From Arenibacter certesii DSM 19833 (GTDB lineage: Bacteria; Bacteroidota; Bacteroidia; Flavobacteriales; Flavobacteriaceae): DNA of 64,000 nucleotides. The first letter of the stretch is position 1. Every line of letters starts with the position of its first letter. The DNA lies in NCBI RefSeq assembly GCF_000429545.1, contig NZ_AUCB01000018.1:1-64000 (forward strand). Direction: 5' to 3'. The translations under genes were made by a program, and so were the position numbers. Below, one piece after another: positions 6,588-13,814 of this stretch. The notes under the pieces are model-generated. The model saw only the letters and a list, made by a program, of their open reading frames with translations, ran no database searches and had not been told where the DNA came from.

Positions 6588-8258
6588 ATGAACAGTAAAG
6601 GTTTTAAAAAATGTTTTTCAGCAGACTCAATACTTCTTGCGTGGGAACGAGTAATATCTAGCGTTGGAACTGATGCAAAAGACTATTTTGGGATAAGTAT
6701 TTACAGCGCTAATTTAAATCAAAATCTAAAAAAACTTTCCGAAGAATTATATAATGGCGAATATAACCCTACGAGACCTTTTAAATATTTTGAACCTAAA
6801 ATAAATGGAACACAAAGAACAAAAACGGTACTTGGAATTAAAGATGCAATTGTTTACCAAGCAATTGCAAATTATGTAGCAGAATTAACATATGATTATT
6901 TTACTGAGACAAGACATTTTGTATTTGGTAGCGTGCTTAGTCCTGATGTAAAAAAAGGTACAAGCCTTCTTGAAGAGGATGGAATTGATTACTATTTTTT
7001 TGAATACTATGTTAGTCTGTATAATCGCTTTGTAGAAAGCATAAATGAGACAGTAGATAAACATTTTATTCAATATAGATTGGAAACCGATATAACTAGT
7101 TTTTTTGATACAATTCCACACTCTACTTTAATTATTGAACTTAATAATTTTCAAATAGATAAAGATATATTAGAATTATTCAGTAATTGCCTGAATTTCT
7201 GGTCTGGCACTAGAGATTCTGAAACTATTGGTGTCGGTATACCACAAGGACCAGCTGCTTCTTATTTTTTCGCAAACCTAATTTTAGACAGCCTAGATAG
7301 GTTGGCTATGAAAAATGGCTTGACCTATTTTAGGTTTATGGATGATATAAGAATTTACGATTCTAATAAAAGTAATCTTAGTTCAGCTTTAATAAGTTTT
7401 GATAGGCATCTTAAAAGTAAATCTCTTTCTATAAATATTAAAAAAACCTCGATACAAGAGGTGGAGCACTCAGAAAGTGAAAAAGGCAGATTACTTGATT
7501 CTTCTGGAATAAAAATTAAGAAGAATAAAAAATCTAAAGAAATTGATGTAGACATTCTAGAACACGATTCAACTCAAATAAGTGGTGATGAAGAGAAAAA
7601 CATTAAAGCCTTAAATAAAAGAGAAGCTTTAAACTTTTACTATCAAGCTATTAGTCAAATTGAGGATGAATTATTAGATATTTACTCCGAAACAAAAAAT
7701 GAAAATATTCTAGAATCTTCTTTTTTAACAGATGTTAAACTCGTTAGGAGATTTTTAACTCTAGCACAAAAATGGAGATTGGTAAGCAAAAATCTAATTG
7801 ATATGGATGACAAAATTCCTGACTACAAAATGGTTGACATTTGGCTGTTTGGAATTTCACGAATTCATTGGAAAGCAAACAATCTTATTTGGAATTTGAC
7901 TTATTATATTGATTTGAGTGATTACCACTCTGAGTTCAATAAATTATTGAATGATTTTAAAGACTACGAATGGGTGAAATATCAATTACTTGCTGTGTAT
8001 GGTAAAACTATCAATTTTAACAGTTCAAAAATTAACTCTATTATAAAAAAAATTAATGATGAAAAAAGCCCTCTAGTAAGATTAGGCTATTATAAAATGT
8101 TGGTAGAAAAGATAAAGGTTAATTCTCAAATTGCAGATTCTCTAACATATTTAATAAAATCAGAACCTGAAATTTATGTGCAAGAAACGATTCTTAATTT
8201 GATACATCAAAAGCATTTAAATATCCCAATTGATAACTTAAAAACTTGGTTTCTATAA
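6588..8258 (+). CDS. Reverse transcriptase of the Abi/DRT-like class
   Basis: A 556-residue protein. RT motifs seen: TDITSFFDTIP with Asp168 (motif A), GIPQGPAASYFFANLIL (motif B) and FMDD at 250-253 in place of YxDD (motif C), followed by LSINIKKTS. Two catalytic Asp residues are therefore present. After the RT core, about 230 residues are mostly helical, as in AbiA/AbiK and other unknown-group RTs tied to phage defence. There is no group II intron maturase zinc or X domain and no retron RNA was identified. The stop overlaps the ATG of the HEPN-like gene (TAATG), so the two are probably translationally coupled. Which DRT/UG class it belongs to cannot be settled by eye. Confidence 0.8.
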   Translation: MNSKGFKKCFSADSILLAWERVISSVGTDAKDYFGISIYSANLNQNLKKLSEELYNGEYNPTRPFKYFEPKINGTQRTKTVLGIKDAIVYQAIANYVAELTYDYFTETRHFVFGSVLSPDVKKGTSLLEEDGIDYYFFEYYVSLYNRFVESINETVDKHFIQYRLETDITSFFDTIPHSTLIIELNNFQIDKDILELFSNCLNFWSGTRDSETIGVGIPQGPAASYFFANLILDSLDRLAMKNGLTYFRFMDDIRIYDSNKSNLSSALISFDRHLKSKSLSINIKKTSIQEVEHSESEKGRLLDSSGIKIKKNKKSKEIDVDILEHDSTQISGDEEKNIKALNKREALNFYYQAISQIEDELLDIYSETKNENILESSFLTDVKLVRRFLTLAQKWRLVSKNLIDMDDKIPDYKMVDIWLFGISRIHWKANNLIWNLTYYIDLSDYHSEFNKLLNDFKDYEWVKYQLLAVYGKTINFNSSKINSIIKKINDEKSPLVRLGYYKMLVEKIKVNSQIADSLTYLIKSEPEIYVQETILNLIHQKHLNIPIDNLKTWFL

Positions 8259-8902
8259 TGGATTATTTAAAAACCCTTGATAACATAAAGAACTCTATAA
8301 GTAAAGGTGAGGAACTTAATGCAACTAATAAACTTATTGCAATTGGACTTATAGAAAAAGAAAAGGAATCATACCGTATAAATGAAGAAGATTCTTTTGT
8401 TTATTTCTATGAAGATGTAATTGACAGCGAAATTGCCTTTGATTTTGAAGAAAAACTAACCGCACCAGTCTATGAAGTTGCACAGAGTGATGCAACGAAT
8501 TGTATTAATACTTTTTCTTCGATTAAAAAACTTGAAGAAAATTCATCATTGTATTCTTGGCTTCAAAATGCTATCCGATTTACAGACCACTTAGCTTTGC
8601 ATTACCTTCAAGAAATTATCAATGAAGTACCAGAAAAACAAGGTGATGCAGGAACCGAAAGGTCGAGATATATTCAAATTAATCAAAAGAAAAATGATGC
8701 TGAAAAAGCAGGGAGAATAATGGACAATCTATATGATTGCAGAAATAATTTGGAACATCGAAAAATTAAAGATTCCGAAGTTTCTGATTACCAAAGAATT
8801 ATACCACCTAATTATAAGAGAGCTAAAAAACAAGTAATAAAACGCTATCCCGAGGCGTTAATATGTTTTAGGGATTCATTCGTTGAATTTTACGCAAAAT
8901 AA
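8258..8902 (+). CDS. HEPN-like protein coupled to the reverse transcriptase
   Basis: A 214-residue protein not matched to a named family. Near the C-terminal half it has CRNNLEHRK: Arg162-x4-His167 fits the RX4-6H motif of HEPN ribonucleases, set in predicted helices (AGRIMDNLYD before; YQRIIPPNYK after). I chose ATG at 8258, sharing one base with the RT stop, over the upstream TTG. AbiA-type systems fuse an RT to a HEPN domain, so a split RT plus HEPN defence pair is a reasonable inference. The inverted cassette end follows its stop directly. RNase activity is untested. Confidence 0.6.
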   Translation: MDYLKTLDNIKNSISKGEELNATNKLIAIGLIEKEKESYRINEEDSFVYFYEDVIDSEIAFDFEEKLTAPVYEVAQSDATNCINTFSSIKKLEENSSLYSWLQNAIRFTDHLALHYLQEIINEVPEKQGDAGTERSRYIQINQKKNDAEKAGRIMDNLYDCRNNLEHRKIKDSEVSDYQRIIPPNYKRAKKQVIKRYPEALICFRDSFVEFYAK

Positions 8903-8912
8903 TTGCATACAA
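8901..8912 (-). repeat. Cassette right end, 12-bp inverted repeat
   Basis: AATTGCATACAA is the perfect reverse complement of 6557-6568 and touches the HEPN-like gene stop. No group II intron remnant is present here; the next array repeat begins about 20 bases later. Confidence 0.85.
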
Positions 8913-8932
8913 TCTACTAGACAGGTCCGGTC

Positions 8933-9206
8933 CTCGCTGGTGCGAGCCTGTCTATGTCGGTAGACAGGCTTCAAGCTCGTACTAAAAAAATTCAACCTAA
9001 CCACTTTATACATTGTGATAACCGTAACCAAGACTGGTATAAAGGGGTTCATAATTCTACCAGAAAATTTTGCAGATATTTACACCGTTTCCAAACGTTT
9101 AGGCCACCAAAAAATTAAAACTACGGAGATCTATGCCAAAATCATTAAAAAGAAAATGAAGGAGGCCGCGAACTTAATTCTCAAATTGAATTTGGATTTG
9201 ATGTAA
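8933..9206 (+). repeat. Array repeat copy 6: recombinase fragment with hairpin
   Basis: The reading frame is open over 9015-9206 and gives IYTVSKRLGHQKIKTTEIYAK and the LNLDLM end. At its start lies a 10-bp hairpin, AGCCTGTCTA (8945-8954) with TAGACAGGCT (8961-8970). The tail (9207-9424) includes TTAGTTAC at 9371-9378 and GTAACT at 9401-9406, plus a run of ten G residues, then ATTATACCCATACG. Confidence 0.85.
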
Positions 9207-9425
9207 TACCATAAGGATTCAAAAGAAAATATTTCATAAGATAGAATTCCCAATCTGCATGCCTTACGAACTTTCTGTTCCAATTTACCCTCACACAATT
9301 TGTTTATAAACATCTGATTGTTAATTACTTTCCAACAATCAATGGATTGTTATACGAAATAAGACCTATGTTAGTTACTTCTTAAAAATGGGGGGGGGTA
9401 GTAACTTGTTATTATACCCATACGT

Positions 9426-9437
9426 TGTGAGCAATCT
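9426..9437 (+). repeat. Cassette left end, imperfect inverted repeat
   Basis: TGTGAGCAATCT follows the ACGT junction. It pairs with AGACTGCTCATA at 10144-10155 with 10 of 12 positions matching, enclosing the two small genes between. Confidence 0.55.
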
Positions 9438-9465
9438 GAAAAATAACAATCATAAAGTAAAAAAT

Positions 9466-9669
9466 ATGACATATTCAGTAGGACAAAAATTAATATTCAC
9501 GACACCGAACGGGAATAAAGAAGAAGTAACAATAATCAAAAGAAAAGTTGATTATAAAGACGGTTTTATTGATGAGCCGAACTTTAAAGGAAATTTCGAC
9601 TATTTCGCCAAAGTCGAAATAAATGGTCAAATGGAACATATTTTCTGCCAACATAATGAACTGTCTTAA
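9466..9669 (+). CDS. Small hypothetical cargo protein (68 aa class)
   Basis: About 67 residues from ATG at 9466 (MTYSVGQKLIF...). The longer reading from 9388 would translate the G-run and the cassette junction, so it was rejected. The sequence suggests a small beta-barrel (KLIFTTPNGNKEEVTIIKR), possibly nucleic-acid or ligand binding, but no family is recognised. It lies 11 bases upstream of the next gene in the same cassette, so the two are probably co-transcribed. Confidence 0.5.
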   Translation: MTYSVGQKLIFTTPNGNKEEVTIIKRKVDYKDGFIDEPNFKGNFDYFAKVEINGQMEHIFCQHNELS

Positions 9670-9680
9670 TTTTTGAATAT

Positions 9681-10136
9681 ATGGGCTCATTAACATTTGG
9701 AACGGATACCGCAAAAGATAAGTATCAAGAATTTTTAGAAGAATATGCCGAATATAAAGATGACGAAACCTCAATAAAAAAGGCGAGTAATTTGGCTAAT
9801 TCTGCTTGGCATCTCGTCGATTGGGCATTTGAAGATTATAAATCAATCCATAATTTTGATAAAATTGGAGATTTTAGAGAAACGCTTTATCCGAATTGCC
9901 AATCATTAAAAATTATGCACGATTTAGCGAATGCTAAAAAGCATAAAAATTTGCGCAGACCAAAAGCAAATCTAAGGAATACTAAAAAGCATAAAGGAGA
10001 TTTCTCAAGTGATTTTAGCTCTGATTTTGATATAACTTATTTAGAGATTGAATTGGAGGACGGAAACAAATTAAGTTTTGAAAATGAAATTGATAAGGTA
10101 AAAGATTTTTGGGTAGATTATTTTGCTGACAAATAA
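9681..10136 (+). CDS. Hypothetical helical cargo protein
   Basis: A 151-residue protein. The N-terminal ~100 residues are helical (KYQEFLEEYAEY ... NSAWHLVDWAFEDYKS), followed by a basic stretch (AKKHKNLRRPKANLRNTKKHK) and an acidic C-terminal part. No family is recognised; a HEPN-like or RNA-binding role was considered but the RX4-6H motif is not clear. It is the second gene of its cassette, and the inverted end lies 8 bases after its stop. Confidence 0.5.
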   Translation: MGSLTFGTDTAKDKYQEFLEEYAEYKDDETSIKKASNLANSAWHLVDWAFEDYKSIHNFDKIGDFRETLYPNCQSLKIMHDLANAKKHKNLRRPKANLRNTKKHKGDFSSDFSSDFDITYLEIELEDGNKLSFENEIDKVKDFWVDYFADK

Positions 10137-10143
10137 AGATAAA

Positions 10144-10155
10144 AGACTGCTCATA
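10144..10155 (-). repeat. Cassette right end, imperfect inverted repeat
   Basis: AGACTGCTCATA matches the inverse of 9426-9437 at 10 of 12 positions and abuts a group II intron remnant. Confidence 0.55.
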
Positions 10156-10437
10156 GTCGAGCAGGTAAAGGGGAGTCTCACCCCTAAACCTCTCACAGAA
10201 CCGTACGTGAACCTCTCGATTCATACGGCTCTTGTCACACAGTAGGTAAGGCCTAAATAGTTAGACCAGTTTGTATCCCAATTCCCAATGATAGAACAAA
10301 TTTGGATATGACTTTGTAATAAATCGAAGCCATTTTACGGCTTTAATCTTGCTTCCCTTGAAGCTTTTATACTTGTTCAATATCCATCTGATCATACGAT
10401 TGTGCAGGTAATAGAACACTGGTTGCAAGCTCCTATG
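10156..10437 (-). pseudogene. Group II intron 3' remnant with maturase C-terminus
   Basis: This is the longest of three remnants. On the minus strand the maturase fragment reads LQPVFYYLHNRMIRWILNKY, then FKGSKIKAVKWLR, then YPNLFYHWELGYKLV and a stop at 10261-10263. That is the C-terminal maturase/DNA-binding end of group II intron reverse transcriptases. Domain V follows (GAGCCGTATGAATCGAGAGG paired with CACGTACGGTTC), then the end CTTTACCTGCTCGAC, joined to TATGAGCA of the cassette end. The RT core is gone, so it cannot move by itself. The orientation is opposite to the cargo genes. Resemblance to class C is inferred from the maturase end. Confidence 0.8.
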
Positions 10438-10439
10438 AG

Positions 10440-10640
10440 TATTTCAGTTCGTTTTGTGCCAGTGTTATCGGTCGGGTTTGTGCCAGGCATATCGGTTTAA
10501 ATTGTGCCATTTCTGGCTGAGCGTTGAACTTATAACGGTTCGTTTTGTGCCACTGGCTTTAAATCGATGAAGTTGTAACGGTTCGATTTGTGCCACTTTT
10601 GTTGTGAACGGGACTTATAGCGTTTCGTTTTGTGCCAATG
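10440..10640. repeat. Six-copy TTGTGCCA repeat block (transposon-end-like)
   Basis: TTGTGCCA occurs at 10454-10461, 10478-10485, 10502-10509, 10545-10552, 10588-10595 and 10630-10637. Starts are spaced 24, 24, 43, 43 and 42 bases apart. Most are preceded by GTTCG(A/T)TT or similar. Regularly spaced end repeats are known at IS21-family termini, where they bind transposase; no transposase gene is present here. It truncates the group II intron remnant on its left. Confidence 0.55.
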
Positions 10641-10664
10641 GCTTTAGATCGATGTGTAGGCTTC

Positions 10665-10938
10665 CCTGCTGATGCGAGCCTGCCTATGCAGCCAGGCAGG
10701 CGTCACGCTCGTACTAAAGCAATACAACCTAACCACATTAAACATTGTGATTGCCATAACCAGGATTGGTATACTGGGATTGACATTCCAATCGGAAAAT
10801 GGTGCGGATATCTATACCGTTTCCAAACGTTTAGGCCACCAAAAAATTAAAACTACGGAGATTTATGCCAAAATCATCTACAAGAAAAGGAAGGAAGCTA
10901 CGAACTTACTTCTCAAATTGAATTTGGATTTTTTGTAA
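10665..10938 (+). repeat. Array repeat copy 7: recombinase fragment with hairpin
   Basis: The frame is open over 10672-10938, giving IYTVSKRLGHQKIKTTEIYAK and the LNLDFL end. It starts with a hairpin, GCCTGCC (10678-10684) with GGCAGGC (10695-10701). The tail (10939-11035) is diverged: TATATTAGATACTTTTAAGT, then TTTTTACG before the cargo. Confidence 0.85.
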
Positions 10939-11136
10939 TGCTGGGTTTAACGGTCATTAGACAAACTATTGAAAATATATTATATTAGATACTTTTAAGT
11001 AATTGAGGTATGGCTACATGCTGCTATATTTTTACGTTAGACACAAGCTCAACAAACCAATTTGAAATATCAATACTACATACATAAGGATACATTTACG
11101 ACTAACAAACAAGGACTGAAAGTTGGCGTCACTATT

Positions 11137-11718
11137 ATGAAAGTTCCAATATTTCACAAAATAGATTTTTTGGAAAGTGACGGACCTTTTGAGGACCTTT
11201 ATAGTCTTAGAAGAAAATCTACAATCTATAGGAATCTTGTACTTAGAAATCCAAAAAGAGCTCAACAGATCTGCGAAGAAAGAAACATCGACGTAATGAA
11301 AGATTTCGTGTTTACAGAAGAGGACGTAAGTGTTTCTAAAGATTTCATTGAATTAATTGAACATTGTACAAAAGGAAAAGTCTCAAAAGGAAAAATATCT
11401 GGAATACATTTTTACGACGAAAAACATGTTAAAATTTTGAAGGTTCTAGAAAAGAACAATGTAAATGGAGTATTTGAGGCAGAAATAGAATATTTTGATT
11501 TAAATAGTAACAGATGGACTGAAAAAGAAAAATCCACTACTTTTTTTCCTTTGTCATGGTCATTAAATAAATTATTTCATGAATGTTTATTTGCTGTGAA
11601 TAATAAACAGAAAAAGGAGAATTCAGAAAATGTTTACGTTTCTAAAACTGAATCTGGGATTGAAGTCGAAATTATTAAAAAACAAGGTTTATTAAAGTCA
11701 ATTTACCCCTTACTATAA
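11137..11718 (+). CDS. EndoU-like nuclease (cargo)
   Basis: 193 residues from ATG at 11137; a TTG at 11062 would add 25 residues and cannot be excluded. The centre has SGIHFYDEKHV and, near the end, KSTTFFPLSWSLNKLFHECL. A Gly-x-His early motif followed by a Ser/Thr-Phe-Phe-Pro near the end is the pattern of bacterial EndoU RNase domains, which often act as toxins in contact-dependent or polymorphic systems. The usual toxin delivery domain is missing, and no immunity gene follows in the cassette. This assignment rests on motif resemblance only. Confidence 0.5.
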   Translation: MKVPIFHKIDFLESDGPFEDLYSLRRKSTIYRNLVLRNPKRAQQICEERNIDVMKDFVFTEEDVSVSKDFIELIEHCTKGKVSKGKISGIHFYDEKHVKILKVLEKNNVNGVFEAEIEYFDLNSNRWTEKEKSTTFFPLSWSLNKLFHECLFAVNNKQKKENSENVYVSKTESGIEVEIIKKQGLLKSIYPLL

Positions 11719-12329
11719 ATAAAAAGCCAGTTCCTAATAGATTAGACGGGTCCACCCCTAAGTAGAAACGGACTGCGCCTCTTAAATGCCAAAGCATTCA
11801 CGAATACCTTTTATCCAAAATAAAATGCATGAATGCACCACTGTACCCTTCCCCTCTCCCCAGACATCCCAAGCAGGTCTCGCCCGTCAAGGGATATATG
11901 GAGTATGCTGCCCCCCCTTCGAAAAAGAAGATAGTTGAATTATTAAATTTTTCTGGAGCATGTTGACCCCTCTGGATGATTTATTTGGGAGCATGTTGAA
12001 CTAAATCTGCCCTTTTTCCACCTCCAAATCTCCAATCCCCTCGTTTTCAATTGTTAATAACTCTGTTTTCAACCCTAAAATTGCCATTATAACTACCTTG
12101 CAGATCGGTATATTTTAATTTTCTATGATATCATATAATACCAAATGATATTGCTTATTATATTAGGTTACATCAGTTAACACAACATCCTGTACACCAA
12201 TTGGTTGTGGATAACTATTTGTGTTTCTCATGGCTTACTGCTCACCTATTACCTACTTTTATTTTAACAAACCTATAGAAGGTAAACAAAAGCGCTTTTG
12301 TTCATTTCTTAATCTTAAAAGAGAAACAA
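11719..12329. other. Right boundary region of the cassette array
   Basis: No gene is recognised. It holds a repeat also seen after 18461, 21735 and 27307 (TAATAGATTAGACGGGTCC, CGGACTGCGCCTC ... AAAGCATTCACGA). It also carries the right boundary repeats at 11900-11920, 11953-11973 and 11986-11999 (GGAGCATGTTGA cores). From about 12040 the DNA is AT-rich and leads to the excisionase-like gene. Confidence 0.5.
11953..11973 (-). repeat. Right boundary repeat, inverse of 66-86
   Basis: The 21-bp unit (core GGAGCATGTTGACCCC) matches the reverse complement of 66-86 at 20 of 21 bases. Together they bracket the whole cassette array over about 11.9 kb. Confidence 0.7.
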
Positions 12330-12617
12330 ATGGACACTATTTTAATTTTTGATCGCTTAGATCGTTTGGAAAAACTGTTAACCGCCCATAAAGAGGTGTT
12401 AACTTTTGAGGAAACCTGTGACTATACCGGAATATCGAGAAGCTATCTTTACAAACTGACTTCCTCCGGGACTATCCCCCACTCCAAGCCCAACGGAAAA
12501 ATGATTTTCTTTGAAAAAAGAAAGCTGAACAATTGGCTCCTACAGAACAGTAGAAAATCCAAGGCCGAAATTGAGAACGAGGCCCTGAGACACACTTTAA
12601 AAAATAGACGGCCATGA
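12330..12617 (+). CDS. Excisionase-like helix-turn-helix protein
   Basis: A 95-residue protein: a short N-terminal helix (FDRLDRLEKLLT), then an excisionase/MerR-like HTH (LTFEETCDYTGISRSYLYKL) and a wing ending IPHSKPNGKMIFFEKRKLNNWL. Proteins of this type in Bacteroidota islands control excision and the genes downstream. Its stop overlaps the VapE-like start (ATGA), so the two form an operon. No integrase gene is next to it. Confidence 0.8.
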   Translation: MDTILIFDRLDRLEKLLTAHKEVLTFEETCDYTGISRSYLYKLTSSGTIPHSKPNGKMIFFEKRKLNNWLLQNSRKSKAEIENEALRHTLKNRRP

Positions 12618-13807
12618 TTGTCGGTGACCATCAGGGGCAGCTCTACAAGGTAGAGGATGCCAAGAAAAAGACGATCTACGATTATACCATTGAATACTTG
12701 GAAGGGAAGTACGATATTATGTACAATGAGATATCCCATGATTTCCAGATATCGTTCAAGAAACGAGCTCAATGGTCCTATCTGAACCTCAATTCCCTGA
12801 TTATTGAACTTGCCAAAGCTGGTGTCGATATCAGTACTGGGAAACTAGAAATCCTGATCCGGTCAGAACTCATCCCGAAATACAATCCCATTAAAGCGTA
12901 CTTTAAATCCCTCCCCAAATGGGATGGGGAAGACCATATTCAAAAACTAGCGTCTTACGTCCCTACCTATGATGATGAGGCTTTCCTTTACCATTTAAAA
13001 AAATGGTTGGTCCGTGCCATAAAATGTGCATTGGAACCGGGCTACTTCAACAAACAAGCTTTGATCATTAGCCATAAGGGACAAAGCTCAGGGAAATCTA
13101 CCTGGTGCCGTTTTATCTGCCCTCCAGAACTCGCCGATTATATGGCGGAGGATATCAGTAATGATAAGGATGCTAGGATCCAGTTGTGCCGCAACTTTCT
13201 TTACAACCTAGATGAATTGGCCGTACTGACCAAAAAGGATGTGAACGCCCTTAAGGCTTTCTTTTCCAAGACCTTCATTAACGAACGCCTGCCCTATGAC
13301 CGAAAGAACACTACCCTACCCAGAATCTGTTCGTTTTTGGGTTCTACCAATATGTCCTCCTTTCTAAACGATGAGACTGGATCTGTACGCTGGTTGTGCT
13401 TTGAGCTAATGGATAAAATAGATTTCTCCTACTCCAAGGAAGTGAAAATCAAGAACGTCTGGATACAGGCCTACCACCTCACCTATCATGACCCTGACTT
13501 CAATCCAGAACTCACACTAACGGATATTAGGGAGAACGAGGTACGCAATAAAAAATATACCAAATTGACCACCGAGGAAGAGTTGATTTCCAAATACTAT
13601 AAAAAATCGAATGATATGAACGACTTCGTTACCGCCTCGGATGTATTGGTGAAGCTAAGTATCTTGAAAGTAAGACTGAACCAAGTAAATCTAGGTCGCG
13701 CCTTATCGGGATTCAACTTCCAACGGGTGAAACATCCCGAACGTCAGGTGTATGGATATCTGGCCAAATCTGTGTTTTCCAAAGGTCCTTGGGAATTGGA
13801 ACTGTAG
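12614..13807 (+). CDS. VapE-like helicase/ATPase of a mobile island
   Basis: A 397-residue protein. A P-loop GQSSGKST is at 156-163, followed by DLADYMAEDISN-type and YNLDELAVLTKKD segments (Walker B region) and an FFSKTFINERLPYDR stretch. These match the virulence-associated E family related to D5-type superfamily 3 helicases, used by phages, satellites and integrative elements for replication. It overlaps the HTH gene by four bases and is followed by a TTACCTA-repeat region and a primase. The length is shorter than full VapE-primase fusions because the primase is separate here. Confidence 0.8.
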   Translation: MIVGDHQGQLYKVEDAKKKTIYDYTIEYLEGKYDIMYNEISHDFQISFKKRAQWSYLNLNSLIIELAKAGVDISTGKLEILIRSELIPKYNPIKAYFKSLPKWDGEDHIQKLASYVPTYDDEAFLYHLKKWLVRAIKCALEPGYFNKQALIISHKGQSSGKSTWCRFICPPELADYMAEDISNDKDARIQLCRNFLYNLDELAVLTKKDVNALKAFFSKTFINERLPYDRKNTTLPRICSFLGSTNMSSFLNDETGSVRWLCFELMDKIDFSYSKEVKIKNVWIQAYHLTYHDPDFNPELTLTDIRENEVRNKKYTKLTTEEELISKYYKKSNDMNDFVTASDVLVKLSILKVRLNQVNLGRALSGFNFQRVKHPERQVYGYLAKSVFSKGPWELEL

Positions 13808-13814
13808 AAAAAGT

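Noticed and set aside
9388-9465. Extended N-terminus (MGGGSNLLLYPY...) for the small cargo protein
   Set aside because: It would translate the G-run, the constant tail and the cassette end, which are shared noncoding sequence.
10632-10850. A 72-codon open frame over array repeat 7
   Set aside because: It is another frame of the recombinase repeat and the hairpin; no start context or family supports it.
1-12000. A CRISPR array
   Set aside because: The repeats are 250-470 bp, far apart and carry genes between them; no short regular repeats with spacers were found.
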